DNA from: Comamonadaceae bacterium
GTDB taxonomy: Bacteria; Pseudomonadota; Gammaproteobacteria; Burkholderiales; Burkholderiaceae_C
DNA length: 7,793 nt
Direction: 5' to 3'
Assembly (NCBI GenBank): GCA_947455585.1
Contig: CANGOY010000081.1
Coordinates: 1-7,793 of the forward strand
Shown: positions 1 through 6,941 of the stretch, piece by piece
How positions within the stretch are numbered: the stretch's first letter is position 1
How the letters are laid out: each line of letters opens with the position of its first letter
Program-made: the position numbers and the translations under genes
Notes under the pieces: model-generated
The model's input: only the letters and a program-made list of their open reading frames with translations
Databases searched by the model: none
What the model was told of the DNA's origin: nothing

Positions 1-462
1 GCCGGGGAACATGCGGCCACCAATGCTGGAGTACTCGCCCTCGGTGTTCTCTCGCACGATGTACATGTCAATCTCACCGGGCTGGCGTGGCGAACCATCG
101 CGGCGCACCACCGGCGCGATGATGCCGGGCATCAAACGCGCGTGGCGTAAGTTGATGTACTGGTCAAACTCACGGCGGAACAACAAGAGCGATCCCCACA
201 GCGAAATGTGGTCTGGAATTTTGTCGGGCCAACCCACGGCGCCAAAGTAGATGGCATCGTGGCCGCCGATTTGGTCTTTCCAATCATCGGGCAGCATCTT
301 GCCGTGCTTCTCGTAATAGTCCCAGCTGGAAAAGTCGAAATGGTCAAACTTCAAATCAATACCAAACTTGCGCGCAGCCGCGTCCATCACGCGAATGCCT
401 TCTGGCATGACTTCTTTGCCAATGCCGTCACCAGCAATCACTGCAATGCGTTTTTGACTCAT
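1..462 (-). CDS. Tartrate/D-malate-type dehydrogenase (isocitrate/isopropylmalate dehydrogenase family), N-terminal part
   Basis: The first 154 codons are visible, read leftward from an ATG at 462-460; the rest lies beyond the left edge. The N-terminus has the family's IAVIAGDGIGKEV opening. The segment GAVGWPDKIPDHISLWG (residues 74-90) followed by FDQYINLR (99-106) resembles tartrate and D-malate dehydrogenases rather than LeuB or Icd. VRENTEGEY (136-144) carries the conserved substrate-contacting Arg and Tyr. Enzymes of this family oxidatively decarboxylate 2-hydroxy acids such as D-malate or tartrate in the cytoplasm, using NAD and a divalent metal. The catalytic Lys and metal-binding Asp residues would lie outside the window. 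The gene is 28 bp downstream of the EamA transporter gene with no terminator between, so it is probably co-transcribed. A weak Shine-Dalgarno (AAAGG) precedes the start. The family is fairly sure; the true substrate is not. Confidence 0.88.
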   Translation of the reverse strand, partial: MSQKRIAVIAGDGIGKEVMPEGIRVMDAAARKFGIDLKFDHFDFSSWDYYEKHGKMLPDDWKDQIGGHDAIYFGAVGWPDKIPDHISLWGSLLLFRREFDQYINLRHARLMPGIIAPVVRRDGSPRQPGEIDMYIVRENTEGEYSSIGGRMFPG

Positions 463-476
463 CTTTAACCTTTAAC
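463..476 (-). repeat. Tandem 7-bp repeat forming the ribosome binding site of the dehydrogenase
   Basis: Two exact copies of CTTTAAC (plus strand), read as GTTAAAG GTTAAAG on the coding strand, abut the ATG at 462. The only Shine-Dalgarno-like string, AAAGG, is created at the junction of the two copies, 6 nt from the start codon. The rest of the 28-bp gap to the upstream gene is AT-rich and shows no hairpin. Confidence 0.6.
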
Positions 477-490
477 AAACATTCGAAAAA

Positions 491-1378
491 TTAAGCGGCA
501 ATTTTAGGTGGACGCACCACCAAGCTCACCCCCGCAGCGGTCACGGCAATGCCTGCCAGTGTCACCAAGGTGATGGGCTCGCTGAACAAAACCCAAGCCA
601 TCACAGCCGTTGTTGGGGGAACCAAGTACAGCAAGCTAGTCACCGAAGCCGCTGCACCGCGCTGGATGAGGATGTAAAACAACGAGCTACCACCCAAGGT
701 GAGCACCAACACGGCCCACACCATGGCCCAAGTCATCTCGGCGTTCCACAGAGCTGGCTCAGCCTCCATGAGCGCCAAGGGCAAGGTCACCACATAAGCT
801 GCCATCAGCTGCACGGCGTTTGCACTGCGCACATCGCAGGGCTTTACAAAACGTTTTTGATACAGCGTGCCTGTGGTGATAGAGACCAACGCCATGGTGA
901 TCATGGTCAGGCTCCACGGCGTGACCTCAATGCCGCCTTCGAGTTTGCGCGACACCACCATGGCCAAACCCACAAAGCCCAAAGCCAAACCTTGCCACTG
1001 ACGGCGCGACACATGGCCGCCACGTGCAGAGAGCCAAAAAGCGGTGATGACGGGCTGCAAACCCACAATCAAAGCCGTCAGACCAGCGCCCATACCCACC
1101 TTCACCGCGGCCCACACACCACCCAAATAGCCAGCATGCATCAACACGCCCGTGACGGCCAAATGCCCCCACTGCGCCCTGCCCTGCGGCCAAGGCACAC
1201 GCGTCCATTTGACCCACAACACAAAACACAGAATAGAAAAGATATAGCGCCACAACAAGAACGTGAACGGCGGCGAGTTGGGCATGCCGTAGCGTGCCAC
1301 GATGAAGCCGGTGCTCCAAATCAACACAAAGAGCCAAGGCATGGCACGCAGCCAGGCCTGGTTTTGTTGACTCTCCAT
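491..1378 (-). CDS. EamA/DMT-superfamily inner-membrane transporter
   Basis: This encodes a 295-residue, highly hydrophobic protein with the length and layout of ten-helix drug/metabolite transporters. Two EamA repeats are visible, roughly residues 12-143 and 156-287. Each ends with the same pattern: a proline-containing helix (GLQPVITAFWL at 106-116; YLVPPTTAVMAWVLF at 251-265), a short loop, then a Gly/Ala-rich closing helix. The N-terminal LIWSTGFIVARYG (19-31) is typical of the family. Members export or exchange small metabolites, amino acids or drugs; the substrate cannot be read from sequence. I chose the ATG at 1378 rather than a possible start at 1480, because that extension would overlap pgsA by about 100 bp and reads as hydrophilic, non-family sequence. 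The ATG shares its A with the pgsA stop (TAATG) and has no good Shine-Dalgarno of its own, so translation is probably coupled to pgsA. Confidence 0.9.
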   Translation of the reverse strand: MESQQNQAWLRAMPWLFVLIWSTGFIVARYGMPNSPPFTFLLWRYIFSILCFVLWVKWTRVPWPQGRAQWGHLAVTGVLMHAGYLGGVWAAVKVGMGAGLTALIVGLQPVITAFWLSARGGHVSRRQWQGLALGFVGLAMVVSRKLEGGIEVTPWSLTMITMALVSITTGTLYQKRFVKPCDVRSANAVQLMAAYVVTLPLALMEAEPALWNAEMTWAMVWAVLVLTLGGSSLFYILIQRGAAASVTSLLYLVPPTTAVMAWVLFSEPITLVTLAGIAVTAAGVSLVVRPPKIAA

Positions 1379-1941
1379 TACTTGGCGTGGTCCACGATAT
1401 CTGGCCAAGCCTTTTGCAGGTAGTACACCATCGACCACACGGTCAACACGCCTGCAATCCAAATCAACACGGTGCCCCACAAAGCGGTGTCAATCACGCC
1501 AAACAACTGGTCGTCGTATAACAAGAAAGGAATGGCCACCATTTGCACCGTGGTCTTGAGCTTACCCAGCACGTGAACCGCCACACTGCGAGAAGCGCCG
1601 ATTTGCGCCATCCACTCGCGCAAAGCCGAGATGGCAATTTCACGGCCAATGATGATGAGCGCGACCAATACATCCGCACGGCCCAATTGAACCAACACCA
1701 GCAAACACGCGCAGACCAAAAACTTGTCAGCCACGGGGTCGAGGAACGCACCAAAGGCCGACGACTGGTTGAGCTTGCGGGCCAAGTAGCCATCGAGCCA
1801 ATCGGTCAAGGCAAACACCACAAACATCACAGTGGCCCAGAGGTTGCGCTCTGCCGTTTCAATCGGTAAATAAAACAACCCCACGATGAGCGGTATGGCC
1901 GCGATGCGCGCCAATGTCATGAGCGTAGGAATGGTCCACAT
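1378..1941 (-). CDS. pgsA: CDP-diacylglycerol--glycerol-3-phosphate 3-phosphatidyltransferase
   Basis: This membrane enzyme joins CDP-diacylglycerol to glycerol-3-phosphate, releasing CMP and forming phosphatidylglycerol phosphate, the committed step to phosphatidylglycerol and cardiolipin. The complete CDP-alcohol phosphatidyltransferase signature D-x2-DG-x2-AR-x8-G-x3-D-x3-D is present: D47, D50, G51, A54, R55, G64, D68 and D72, including all metal-binding aspartates. About five hydrophobic segments follow the family layout. The protein is 187 residues, close to E. coli PgsA. I chose the ATG at 1941 because MWTIPTLMTLARI matches the usual PgsA N-terminus. A longer frame from 1998 would run 19 residues back into the dnaE 3' end. 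The start is 8 bp after the dnaE stop with only a weak GAG as a possible ribosome binding site, so coupling to dnaE is likely. Its stop overlaps the start of the transporter gene by one base. Confidence 0.96.
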   Translation of the reverse strand: MWTIPTLMTLARIAAIPLIVGLFYLPIETAERNLWATVMFVVFALTDWLDGYLARKLNQSSAFGAFLDPVADKFLVCACLLVLVQLGRADVLVALIIIGREIAISALREWMAQIGASRSVAVHVLGKLKTTVQMVAIPFLLYDDQLFGVIDTALWGTVLIWIAGVLTVWSMVYYLQKAWPDIVDHAK

Positions 1942-1949
1942 AGAAATGG

Positions 1950-4900
1950 TTACTCGTAAATGATGTGTGATTGCCCGTCGTGGGCCTGTGCCATCCAACT
2001 GGCCAAGGCTGCATCGCTGGGGAAAAATTTGGCGTTGTCGCCCAGCTGCACCTCGGCGGTGGCGCCGTCGCGCAGCAGCTTCAATCGTACGCCCATCCCG
2101 CGCACCAACTCGCCCTGCTCGGATTGCTCCACTTTGGCAGGATGGTCGCGCAGCATGCGCGCGATGTCAGGTGAGGTGCCGTTGACGGTGACGCTGAGGT
2201 GTTTACCGAAACGGCAACGCGCTTGCTCAAGGCTCCACACTTGTTGAATGGACAAACGCAAGCCACCTGAAAAACGGTCGGGCTGCGCCTTACCCATGAT
2301 GATGACCAACTCATCGTCTTTCAAGGTGTTGCGATAGGTGTTGATGGTGGCTTCATCTGCTGTGGCTTCGATGACGGTAGATTTGTCGTCGAGCTTGAAG
2401 ATGGCGAGCTTGCCGCGTTGGCCGTTGATGACGCGCATGTCGCTCACGATGCCCGACAGCAACTGCGGCTCACGCGAATCCATCAGGTCTTCAATGCGGG
2501 TGCGCACGAAGCGGCGAATCTCACGCTCCACTTCGTCAAACAAATGGCCGGACAGGTAGAAGCCCAAAGCGACCTTCTCGTGCGTGAGGCGTTCTTTCAC
2601 ACCCCATGGCAGCATCTCGACATACTCGGGCTCTTGCGTGCTCGAGCCGTGGGTGTCTTCACCCATCATGTCAAACAAGCCGCCTTGGTTGGCATTGGCT
2701 TCGCTGGCTGATGCAAAGTCAAATGCACGCTCGACGCTGGCCAACAGCTCGGCACGGTTCAAGTGCAAATTGTCAAACGCGCCGGCTTTGATGAGTGCTT
2801 CGACCGTGCGCTTGTTCAAACGGCTGCGGTCCACGCGGCGGCAGAAATCAAACAAGCTGGTGAACGGGCCGCCCTCTTCGCGTGCGGCCACAACAGCTTC
2901 AATCGCTTGCTGACCAGAGCCTTTGATGGCACCAAGGCCATAGCGAATGACTTTGTCTGAAATAGGTTCGAAGCGGTAAAAGCCACGATTCACATCGGGC
3001 GCTTCAAAGGTCAGGCCCATCTTATGCGCGTCTTCAAACAACACCTTGAGCTTGTCGGTGTTGTCCATCTCCACCGTCATGTTGGCGCAGAAGAACTCGG
3101 CCGTGTAATGCACCTTCAACCAGCCGGTGTGATAGGCCAATAGCGAGTAAGCAGCGGCGTGCGACTTGTTAAAGCCGTAGCCCGCGAACTTCTCCATCAA
3201 GTCAAAGATTTCGTCCGCTTTGTCTTGGTCGATGTTGTTCTTGGCTGCGCCCTCTCGGAAGATGGCGCGGTGCTCGGCCATCTCTTCGGCCTTCTTCTTA
3301 CCCATCGCGCGACGCAACATATCGGCGCCACCGAGTGAGTAGCCGCCCAAAATCTGCGCGGTCTGCATCACCTGCTCTTGGTACACCATGATGCCGTAGG
3401 TCTCGGACAACATCTGCGCCACCATGGGGTGCGGGTACTCAATGGTTTCGCGGCCGTGCTTACGCGCCACAAAGCTTGGAATCAAGTCCATCGGGCCAGG
3501 GCGGTACAACGCGTTCAGCGCAATCAAATCTTCCAAACGCGTCGGACGCGCATCGCGCAACATGCCCTGCATGCCGCGACTTTCAAACTGGAACACAGCT
3601 TCAGTTTTGCCGTCTTGGAACAGTTCGTAGGTGCGCTGGTCGTCGAGCGGGATGTTTTCAAACGCGAAGTTCTCTTGGCCCTTGTGGCGCGCCATGATGA
3701 ACTCGCGCGCGATTTCCAAAATGGTCAGCGTGGCCAAGCCCAAAAAGTCGAACTTCACCAAGCCTGCGGCTTCCACGTCGTCTTTGTCAAACTGGCTCAC
3801 CGCCGATTCGCTGCCTGGCTGTTGGTACAGCGGACAGAAGTCGGTCAGTTTACCCGGGGCAATCAACACACCACCGGCGTGCATGCCCACGTTACGCGTC
3901 ATGCCTTCGAGCTTTTGCGCCAGCTCCAACAAGGTTTTGACTTCATCCTCTTTGGCCAATCGGTCGGCCAAAATGGGCTCCACCTCAATCGCGCCAGCGA
4001 TGGTGATGTGCTGGCCAGGCTTGTTGGGAATCAAGCCGCTGATGCCCTTGCAGAAGGTGTAGCTCATGTCGAGCACACGGCCCACATCACCAATGGCGGC
4101 ACGCGCCGCCATTGTGCCGAAGGTGGCGATTTGCGACACGGCATCGCGGCCGTATTTGTCTTTCACGTAGTCAATCACGCGGTCGCGGTTGGTTTGGCAA
4201 AAGTCAATGTCGAAGTCGGGCATCGATACCCGCTCTGGGTTCAAGAAACGCTCGAACAACAAGTTGTATTGCAACGGGTCAAGGTCGGTAATCTTCAGGG
4301 CATACGCCACGAGCGAGCCCGCACCCGAACCACGACCTGGGCCCACAGGGCAGCCATTGGCTTTGGCCCACTGAATGAAGTCACCCACAATCAAGAAGTA
4401 GCCGGGAAAGCCCATGTTCAAAATCGTGTTCAGCTCAAACTCAAGGCGCTCCACGTAACGTGGGCGCTCTTCGTCGCGTTTGGCTTGCACGGGGTACAGA
4501 TGAGCTAAGCGGGCCTCTAAGCCCTCGTGCGACACATGACGGAAGTAGTCTTCCACCGACATCACCACACCATTCACGGGCGGGATGGGGAAGTTGGGCA
4601 ACTGCGGCTTACCCAACACCAAGGTCAGGTTGCAACGCTTGGCAATTTCGGCGGTGTTGGTAATGGCGCTAGGCACATCGGCAAATAGCTCGCACATTTG
4701 TGCGGACGATTTGAAATACTGCTCGCGCGTGAACTTGCGCACACGACGTTGGTTGCCCAAGATTTCGCCTTCGGCAATACACACGCGCGCTTCATGCGCT
4801 TCGTAGTCGTCAGGCTCAGTGAACTGCACAGGGTGCGTGGCCACCACGGGTAGGCTCAGCCGTGCGGCCAGCTGCACGGCAGCAGACACATGGGTGTCGT

Positions 4901-5423
4901 CATCCACGCGGCCTGCGCGTTGCAGCTCAATGTAAAAACGGTGCGGGAAGATGCCAGCCAACTGCAAAGCCACTTCACCTGCACGCGTGGTGTCGCCCTG
5001 CACCAAGGCTTGACCCACCGCGCCGGCTTGTGCGCCCGACAACGCAATGAGGCCTTGCGACAACTCTTGCAGCCATTCCAGCTTGGTCACGGCCACAGCC
5101 TTGTGCACGTTTTGCGTCCAGCCACGGCTGATGAGCTCGCACAGGTTCAAGTAGCCCTGATGGTTTTGCACTAACAAAACCATGCGCGAGGTCTGCGCTG
5201 CGTCTTGGGTGAGGCTTTCTAAATAAATCTCAGCGCCGATGACAGGCTTGACGCCCTTGCCACGTGTTTCTTTGTAAAACTTGATGGCGCCGTACAGGTT
5301 ATTGATGTCGGTGATGGCCAGCGCGGGCTGCTGGTCGGCTGCGGCTGCTTTCACCACCTCGTCGATGCGGTTGGTCCCGTCAACGACAGAAAATTCGGAG
5401 TGAAGGCGCAGGTGAACAAACAT
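1950..5423 (-). CDS. dnaE: DNA polymerase III alpha subunit (replicative polymerase, DnaE1 type)
   Basis: This 1157-residue protein is the chromosomal replicase catalytic subunit, near the 1160 residues of E. coli DnaE. In order: an N-terminal PHP domain (about 1-270); the polymerase palm with the nucleotide-binding GPGRGSGAGS (361-370), the catalytic PDFDIDF (402-408) and the third catalytic aspartate in KFDFLGL (D559); thumb and fingers regions including AMGKKKAEEM (706-715) and GYGFNKSHAAAYS (748-760); a helix-hairpin-helix stretch around 869-884; a likely beta-clamp-binding QGGLF (913-917); and an OB-fold (about 988-1066). In the PHP domain, HLRLH (4-8) and TDI (38-40) lack histidines found in metal-binding PHP domains, as in E. 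coli, so proofreading is probably done by a separate epsilon subunit (DnaQ). The ATG at 5423 gives MFVHLRLHSEFSVVDG, the expected N-terminus. No Shine-Dalgarno precedes it. It is the first gene of a probable operon with pgsA and the transporter, and is divergent from trhO. Confidence 0.98.
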   Translation of the reverse strand: MFVHLRLHSEFSVVDGTNRIDEVVKAAAADQQPALAITDINNLYGAIKFYKETRGKGVKPVIGAEIYLESLTQDAAQTSRMVLLVQNHQGYLNLCELISRGWTQNVHKAVAVTKLEWLQELSQGLIALSGAQAGAVGQALVQGDTTRAGEVALQLAGIFPHRFYIELQRAGRVDDDTHVSAAVQLAARLSLPVVATHPVQFTEPDDYEAHEARVCIAEGEILGNQRRVRKFTREQYFKSSAQMCELFADVPSAITNTAEIAKRCNLTLVLGKPQLPNFPIPPVNGVVMSVEDYFRHVSHEGLEARLAHLYPVQAKRDEERPRYVERLEFELNTILNMGFPGYFLIVGDFIQWAKANGCPVGPGRGSGAGSLVAYALKITDLDPLQYNLLFERFLNPERVSMPDFDIDFCQTNRDRVIDYVKDKYGRDAVSQIATFGTMAARAAIGDVGRVLDMSYTFCKGISGLIPNKPGQHITIAGAIEVEPILADRLAKEDEVKTLLELAQKLEGMTRNVGMHAGGVLIAPGKLTDFCPLYQQPGSESAVSQFDKDDVEAAGLVKFDFLGLATLTILEIAREFIMARHKGQENFAFENIPLDDQRTYELFQDGKTEAVFQFESRGMQGMLRDARPTRLEDLIALNALYRPGPMDLIPSFVARKHGRETIEYPHPMVAQMLSETYGIMVYQEQVMQTAQILGGYSLGGADMLRRAMGKKKAEEMAEHRAIFREGAAKNNIDQDKADEIFDLMEKFAGYGFNKSHAAAYSLLAYHTGWLKVHYTAEFFCANMTVEMDNTDKLKVLFEDAHKMGLTFEAPDVNRGFYRFEPISDKVIRYGLGAIKGSGQQAIEAVVAAREEGGPFTSLFDFCRRVDRSRLNKRTVEALIKAGAFDNLHLNRAELLASVERAFDFASASEANANQGGLFDMMGEDTHGSSTQEPEYVEMLPWGVKERLTHEKVALGFYLSGHLFDEVEREIRRFVRTRIEDLMDSREPQLLSGIVSDMRVINGQRGKLAIFKLDDKSTVIEATADEATINTYRNTLKDDELVIIMGKAQPDRFSGGLRLSIQQVWSLEQARCRFGKHLSVTVNGTSPDIARMLRDHPAKVEQSEQGELVRGMGVRLKLLRDGATAEVQLGDNAKFFPSDAALASWMAQAHDGQSHIIYE

Positions 5424-5464
5424 GCTGCAGATTGTAGGGACACGCCGCTACATAGAATGGTTGG
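5424..5464. promoter_or_regulatory. Divergent dnaE/trhO intergenic region with putative back-to-back promoters and an inverted repeat
   Basis: These 41 bp must hold the start signals of both genes unless promoters lie inside coding sequence. Reading right, TAGAAT (5453-5458, five of six to the sigma-70 -10 consensus) lies 6 nt before the trhO GTG. Reading left, TACAAT (5436-5431, five of six) lies 7 nt before the dnaE ATG. Matching -35 boxes are poor (TTGTAG at 5432-5437, with a 15-bp spacer, for trhO). An inverted repeat TGTAG-N10-CTACA (5433-5452) sits centrally between the start codons. Neither gene has a Shine-Dalgarno sequence. The hexamers and the dyad are directly visible; promoter and operator function is inference. 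Confidence 0.4.
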
Positions 5465-6256
5465 GTGAACCAAATCCTGAATATTTCTTGCTACAAATTC
5501 ATCGCCCTGCCCGATGCCCAAGACCTGCGCCAACCTTGCTTGGACAACGCCTTGGCGCGTCAGCTCAAGGGCACGATTCTGATAGCAGAAGAAGGCATTA
5601 ATTTCTTTTTGGCTGGCAGTGCCGACGATGTGCACGGGTTTGTGGATTGGCTGCGCAGCGACGCACGCCTTGCCGACCTCGCCCCCAAAGAAAGCTGGTC
5701 AGACACGCAGCCGTTTCGCAAGATGTTGGTGAAGGTGAAAAACGAAATCATCCGCATGAACCACTCCAGTATTCGCCCTGCGGCGGGCCGCGCCCCTGCT
5801 GTCACACCCAAGACCGCCAAGCGCTGGCTGGACCAAGGCCACGACGACGAAGGCCGCCCTGTGGTGACGCTGGACACGCGCAACCAATTTGAAGTGGATG
5901 CGGGCACGTTCAAAAACACCATCAACTGGGGCATCACCAAATTCACCGAGTTTCCAGATGCGGTGCAAGCCCACCTGAGCGAGCTGCAAAACAAAACCGT
6001 CATCAGCTTTTGCACGGGCGGCATTCGCTGTGAGAAAGCGGCCATCTACATGCGCAATGCGGGCCTGCCCCATGTGTACCAGCTCGAAGGCGGCATCCTC
6101 AAATACTTTGAAGAAGTGGGCAGCGACCACTACGACGGCGGCTGCTTTGTGTTTGACGAGCGCCGCGCTGTGGGAGCTGACCTCAGTGCCACAGGCTTGA
6201 CGCCCGAGGGCACCTTCCCCGTCACTCTGCCAACAGCGCTAACACCTCAGACTTAA
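5465..6256 (+). CDS. trhO: tRNA uridine-34 5-hydroxylase, rhodanese-domain (YceA/UPF0176 family)
   Basis: Members of this family use oxygen to hydroxylate U34 of certain tRNAs, giving 5-hydroxyuridine, the precursor of the wobble modifications mo5U and cmo5U. The 263-residue protein has the family's N-terminal domain (LNISCYKF at 5-12, GTILIAEEGIN at 36-46, and the stretch KVKNEIIRM at 90-98), then a rhodanese domain with VVTLDTRNQFEVDAGTF (133-149) and the active-site loop SFCTGGIRCEKA (181-192), catalytic Cys183 and second Cys189. It ends soon after CFVFDERR (227-234), so it lacks the long C-terminal tail that I recall in the roughly 350-residue E. coli protein. I chose the GTG at 5465: an in-frame TAG lies 12 nt upstream, and MNQILNISCYKF matches the family N-terminus. 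No Shine-Dalgarno is visible. Its 3' end overlaps the convergent DUF599 gene by 35 bp. Confidence 0.95.
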   Translation: MNQILNISCYKFIALPDAQDLRQPCLDNALARQLKGTILIAEEGINFFLAGSADDVHGFVDWLRSDARLADLAPKESWSDTQPFRKMLVKVKNEIIRMNHSSIRPAAGRAPAVTPKTAKRWLDQGHDDEGRPVVTLDTRNQFEVDAGTFKNTINWGITKFTEFPDAVQAHLSELQNKTVISFCTGGIRCEKAAIYMRNAGLPHVYQLEGGILKYFEEVGSDHYDGGCFVFDERRAVGADLSATGLTPEGTFPVTLPTALTPQT

Positions 6257-6920
6257 ATTCACGGGTGTACAACACGCCGGCCACCAACAACGTGGCGAAG
6301 ACAAACATGACGGGTGAGAAAAACCAACCCAAGGCTGCGAACGAAAAATAGTAAGCGCGCAAGCCGCCATTGAAGGTCTCAGCGGCCAAACCTGTCATGG
6401 CAGCGGCACGGTCGGCGTAATGCTGGCGGTTGGGCGCACCTTCGCGCTCAAAGGTGTCAGGTGGCGGCATCGCACCAATGAGCAGCGCCACAAAGGTGTA
6501 CTGACGCATCGACCATGAAAAGCGAAAGAACGAATACACAAAAATCACGACCAACACCAAAATCTTGAACTCGAACACAAGAATCGGCGTTTGTTCGGCA
6601 AAGGGAATTTCTCGCACCAGCTCGGCCGCTTTGTCGGTGGTGCCCAGCAGCGCAAACAAACCACCCAAAATCAAAATGCTGGTGGAGCAAAAAAATGCGG
6701 GCGTGGCCGACAAGGTTTGCGTGATGATACCGTCCAACATGCGCGGGTCGCGCGCGGTGGTTTGCAGCATCCACAAATGGCGGTAACGGTTGGTCATGGC
6801 CAGGATGGAATGTTTGCCATCGCTCCAGTGCTTGGCAAACAAGGCATAGCCAATCCACACCACGACAAAAAAGCCGAGCGCGACCCAATCGGTCCAAGGC
6901 AGCAGTTGAATGATTTTCAT
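6222..6920 (-). CDS. DUF599 family inner-membrane protein of unknown function
   Basis: This encodes a 232-residue protein that I recognise as a DUF599 member; no biochemical role is known to me. Hydrophobic segments lie at about residues 11-29, 72-93, 113-133, 139-151 and 189-217, so it is a multipass membrane protein. Conserved-looking features are the basic/aromatic NRYRHLWM (44-51) after the first helix, the Gly/Leu-rich SILILGGLFALLG helix (81-93), FRFSWSMRQY (132-141) and a short polar stretch rich in charge (155-175). I chose the ATG at 6920, which gives MKIIQLLPWTDW; a TTG at 6938 would add six residues, but would place translation almost at the foot of an upstream terminator. No clear Shine-Dalgarno is seen; a weak TAGTAT lies just before the start. 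The stop falls inside the trhO coding sequence. It is probably transcribed alone, or by read-through from the pirin/flavodoxin operon. Confidence 0.88.
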   Translation of the reverse strand: MKIIQLLPWTDWVALGFFVVVWIGYALFAKHWSDGKHSILAMTNRYRHLWMLQTTARDPRMLDGIITQTLSATPAFFCSTSILILGGLFALLGTTDKAAELVREIPFAEQTPILVFEFKILVLVVIFVYSFFRFSWSMRQYTFVALLIGAMPPPDTFEREGAPNRQHYADRAAAMTGLAAETFNGGLRAYYFSFAALGWFFSPVMFVFATLLVAGVLYTREFKSEVLALLAE

Positions 6921-6941
6921 GCGTTGAATACTACCCAAAGA

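Noticed and set aside
4..19. PHP-domain histidine substitutions in DnaE (residues 4-8 and 38-40) as a novel loss of activity
   Set aside because: E. coli and related proteobacterial DnaE proteins show the same kind of degeneration, so this is normal for the group. The coordinates given here are residue-scale; in the window this lies near 5300-5415.
857..1423. Plus-strand open frame (188 codons) antisense to the transporter gene
   Set aside because: The translation is low-complexity (His/Gln/Arg-rich) with no domain. The opposite strand encodes a clear EamA transporter with the expected hydrophobic pattern.
1379..1480. Upstream extension of the transporter gene to an ATG at 1480
   Set aside because: The extra 34 residues overlap the pgsA coding region, are Arg/Asp-rich, and do not resemble a transporter N-terminus. 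The TAATG junction gives a better start.
1942..1998. Upstream extension of pgsA to 1998
   Set aside because: It overlaps the dnaE 3' end, and PgsA proteins normally begin just before the IPTLMTLARI-like motif, which matches the ATG at 1941.
3378..4508. Long plus-strand open frame (376 codons) antisense to the middle of dnaE
   Set aside because: It lies wholly inside a well-conserved essential gene. Its translation is rich in His, Gln, Arg and Val with no recognisable domain, as expected for the complement of GC-biased codons. No ribosome binding site was seen.
1950..5423. dnaE considered as the damage-inducible error-prone paralogue DnaE2
   Set aside because: Length, N-terminal HLRLHSEFSVVDG, the clamp-binding QGGLF and the pgsA linkage fit the replicative DnaE1. 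No imuA/imuB genes are adjacent.
5433..5452. Inverted repeat TGTAG-N10-CTACA considered as a LexA (SOS) box controlling dnaE
   Set aside because: The proteobacterial LexA consensus is CTGT-N8-ACAG; arm sequence and spacing here do not fit. It is kept only as an unassigned dyad.
5699..6130. Minus-strand open frames inside trhO (5699-6130 and 5560-6045)
   Set aside because: Both are complements of the conserved TrhO rhodanese coding sequence and have no family features of their own.
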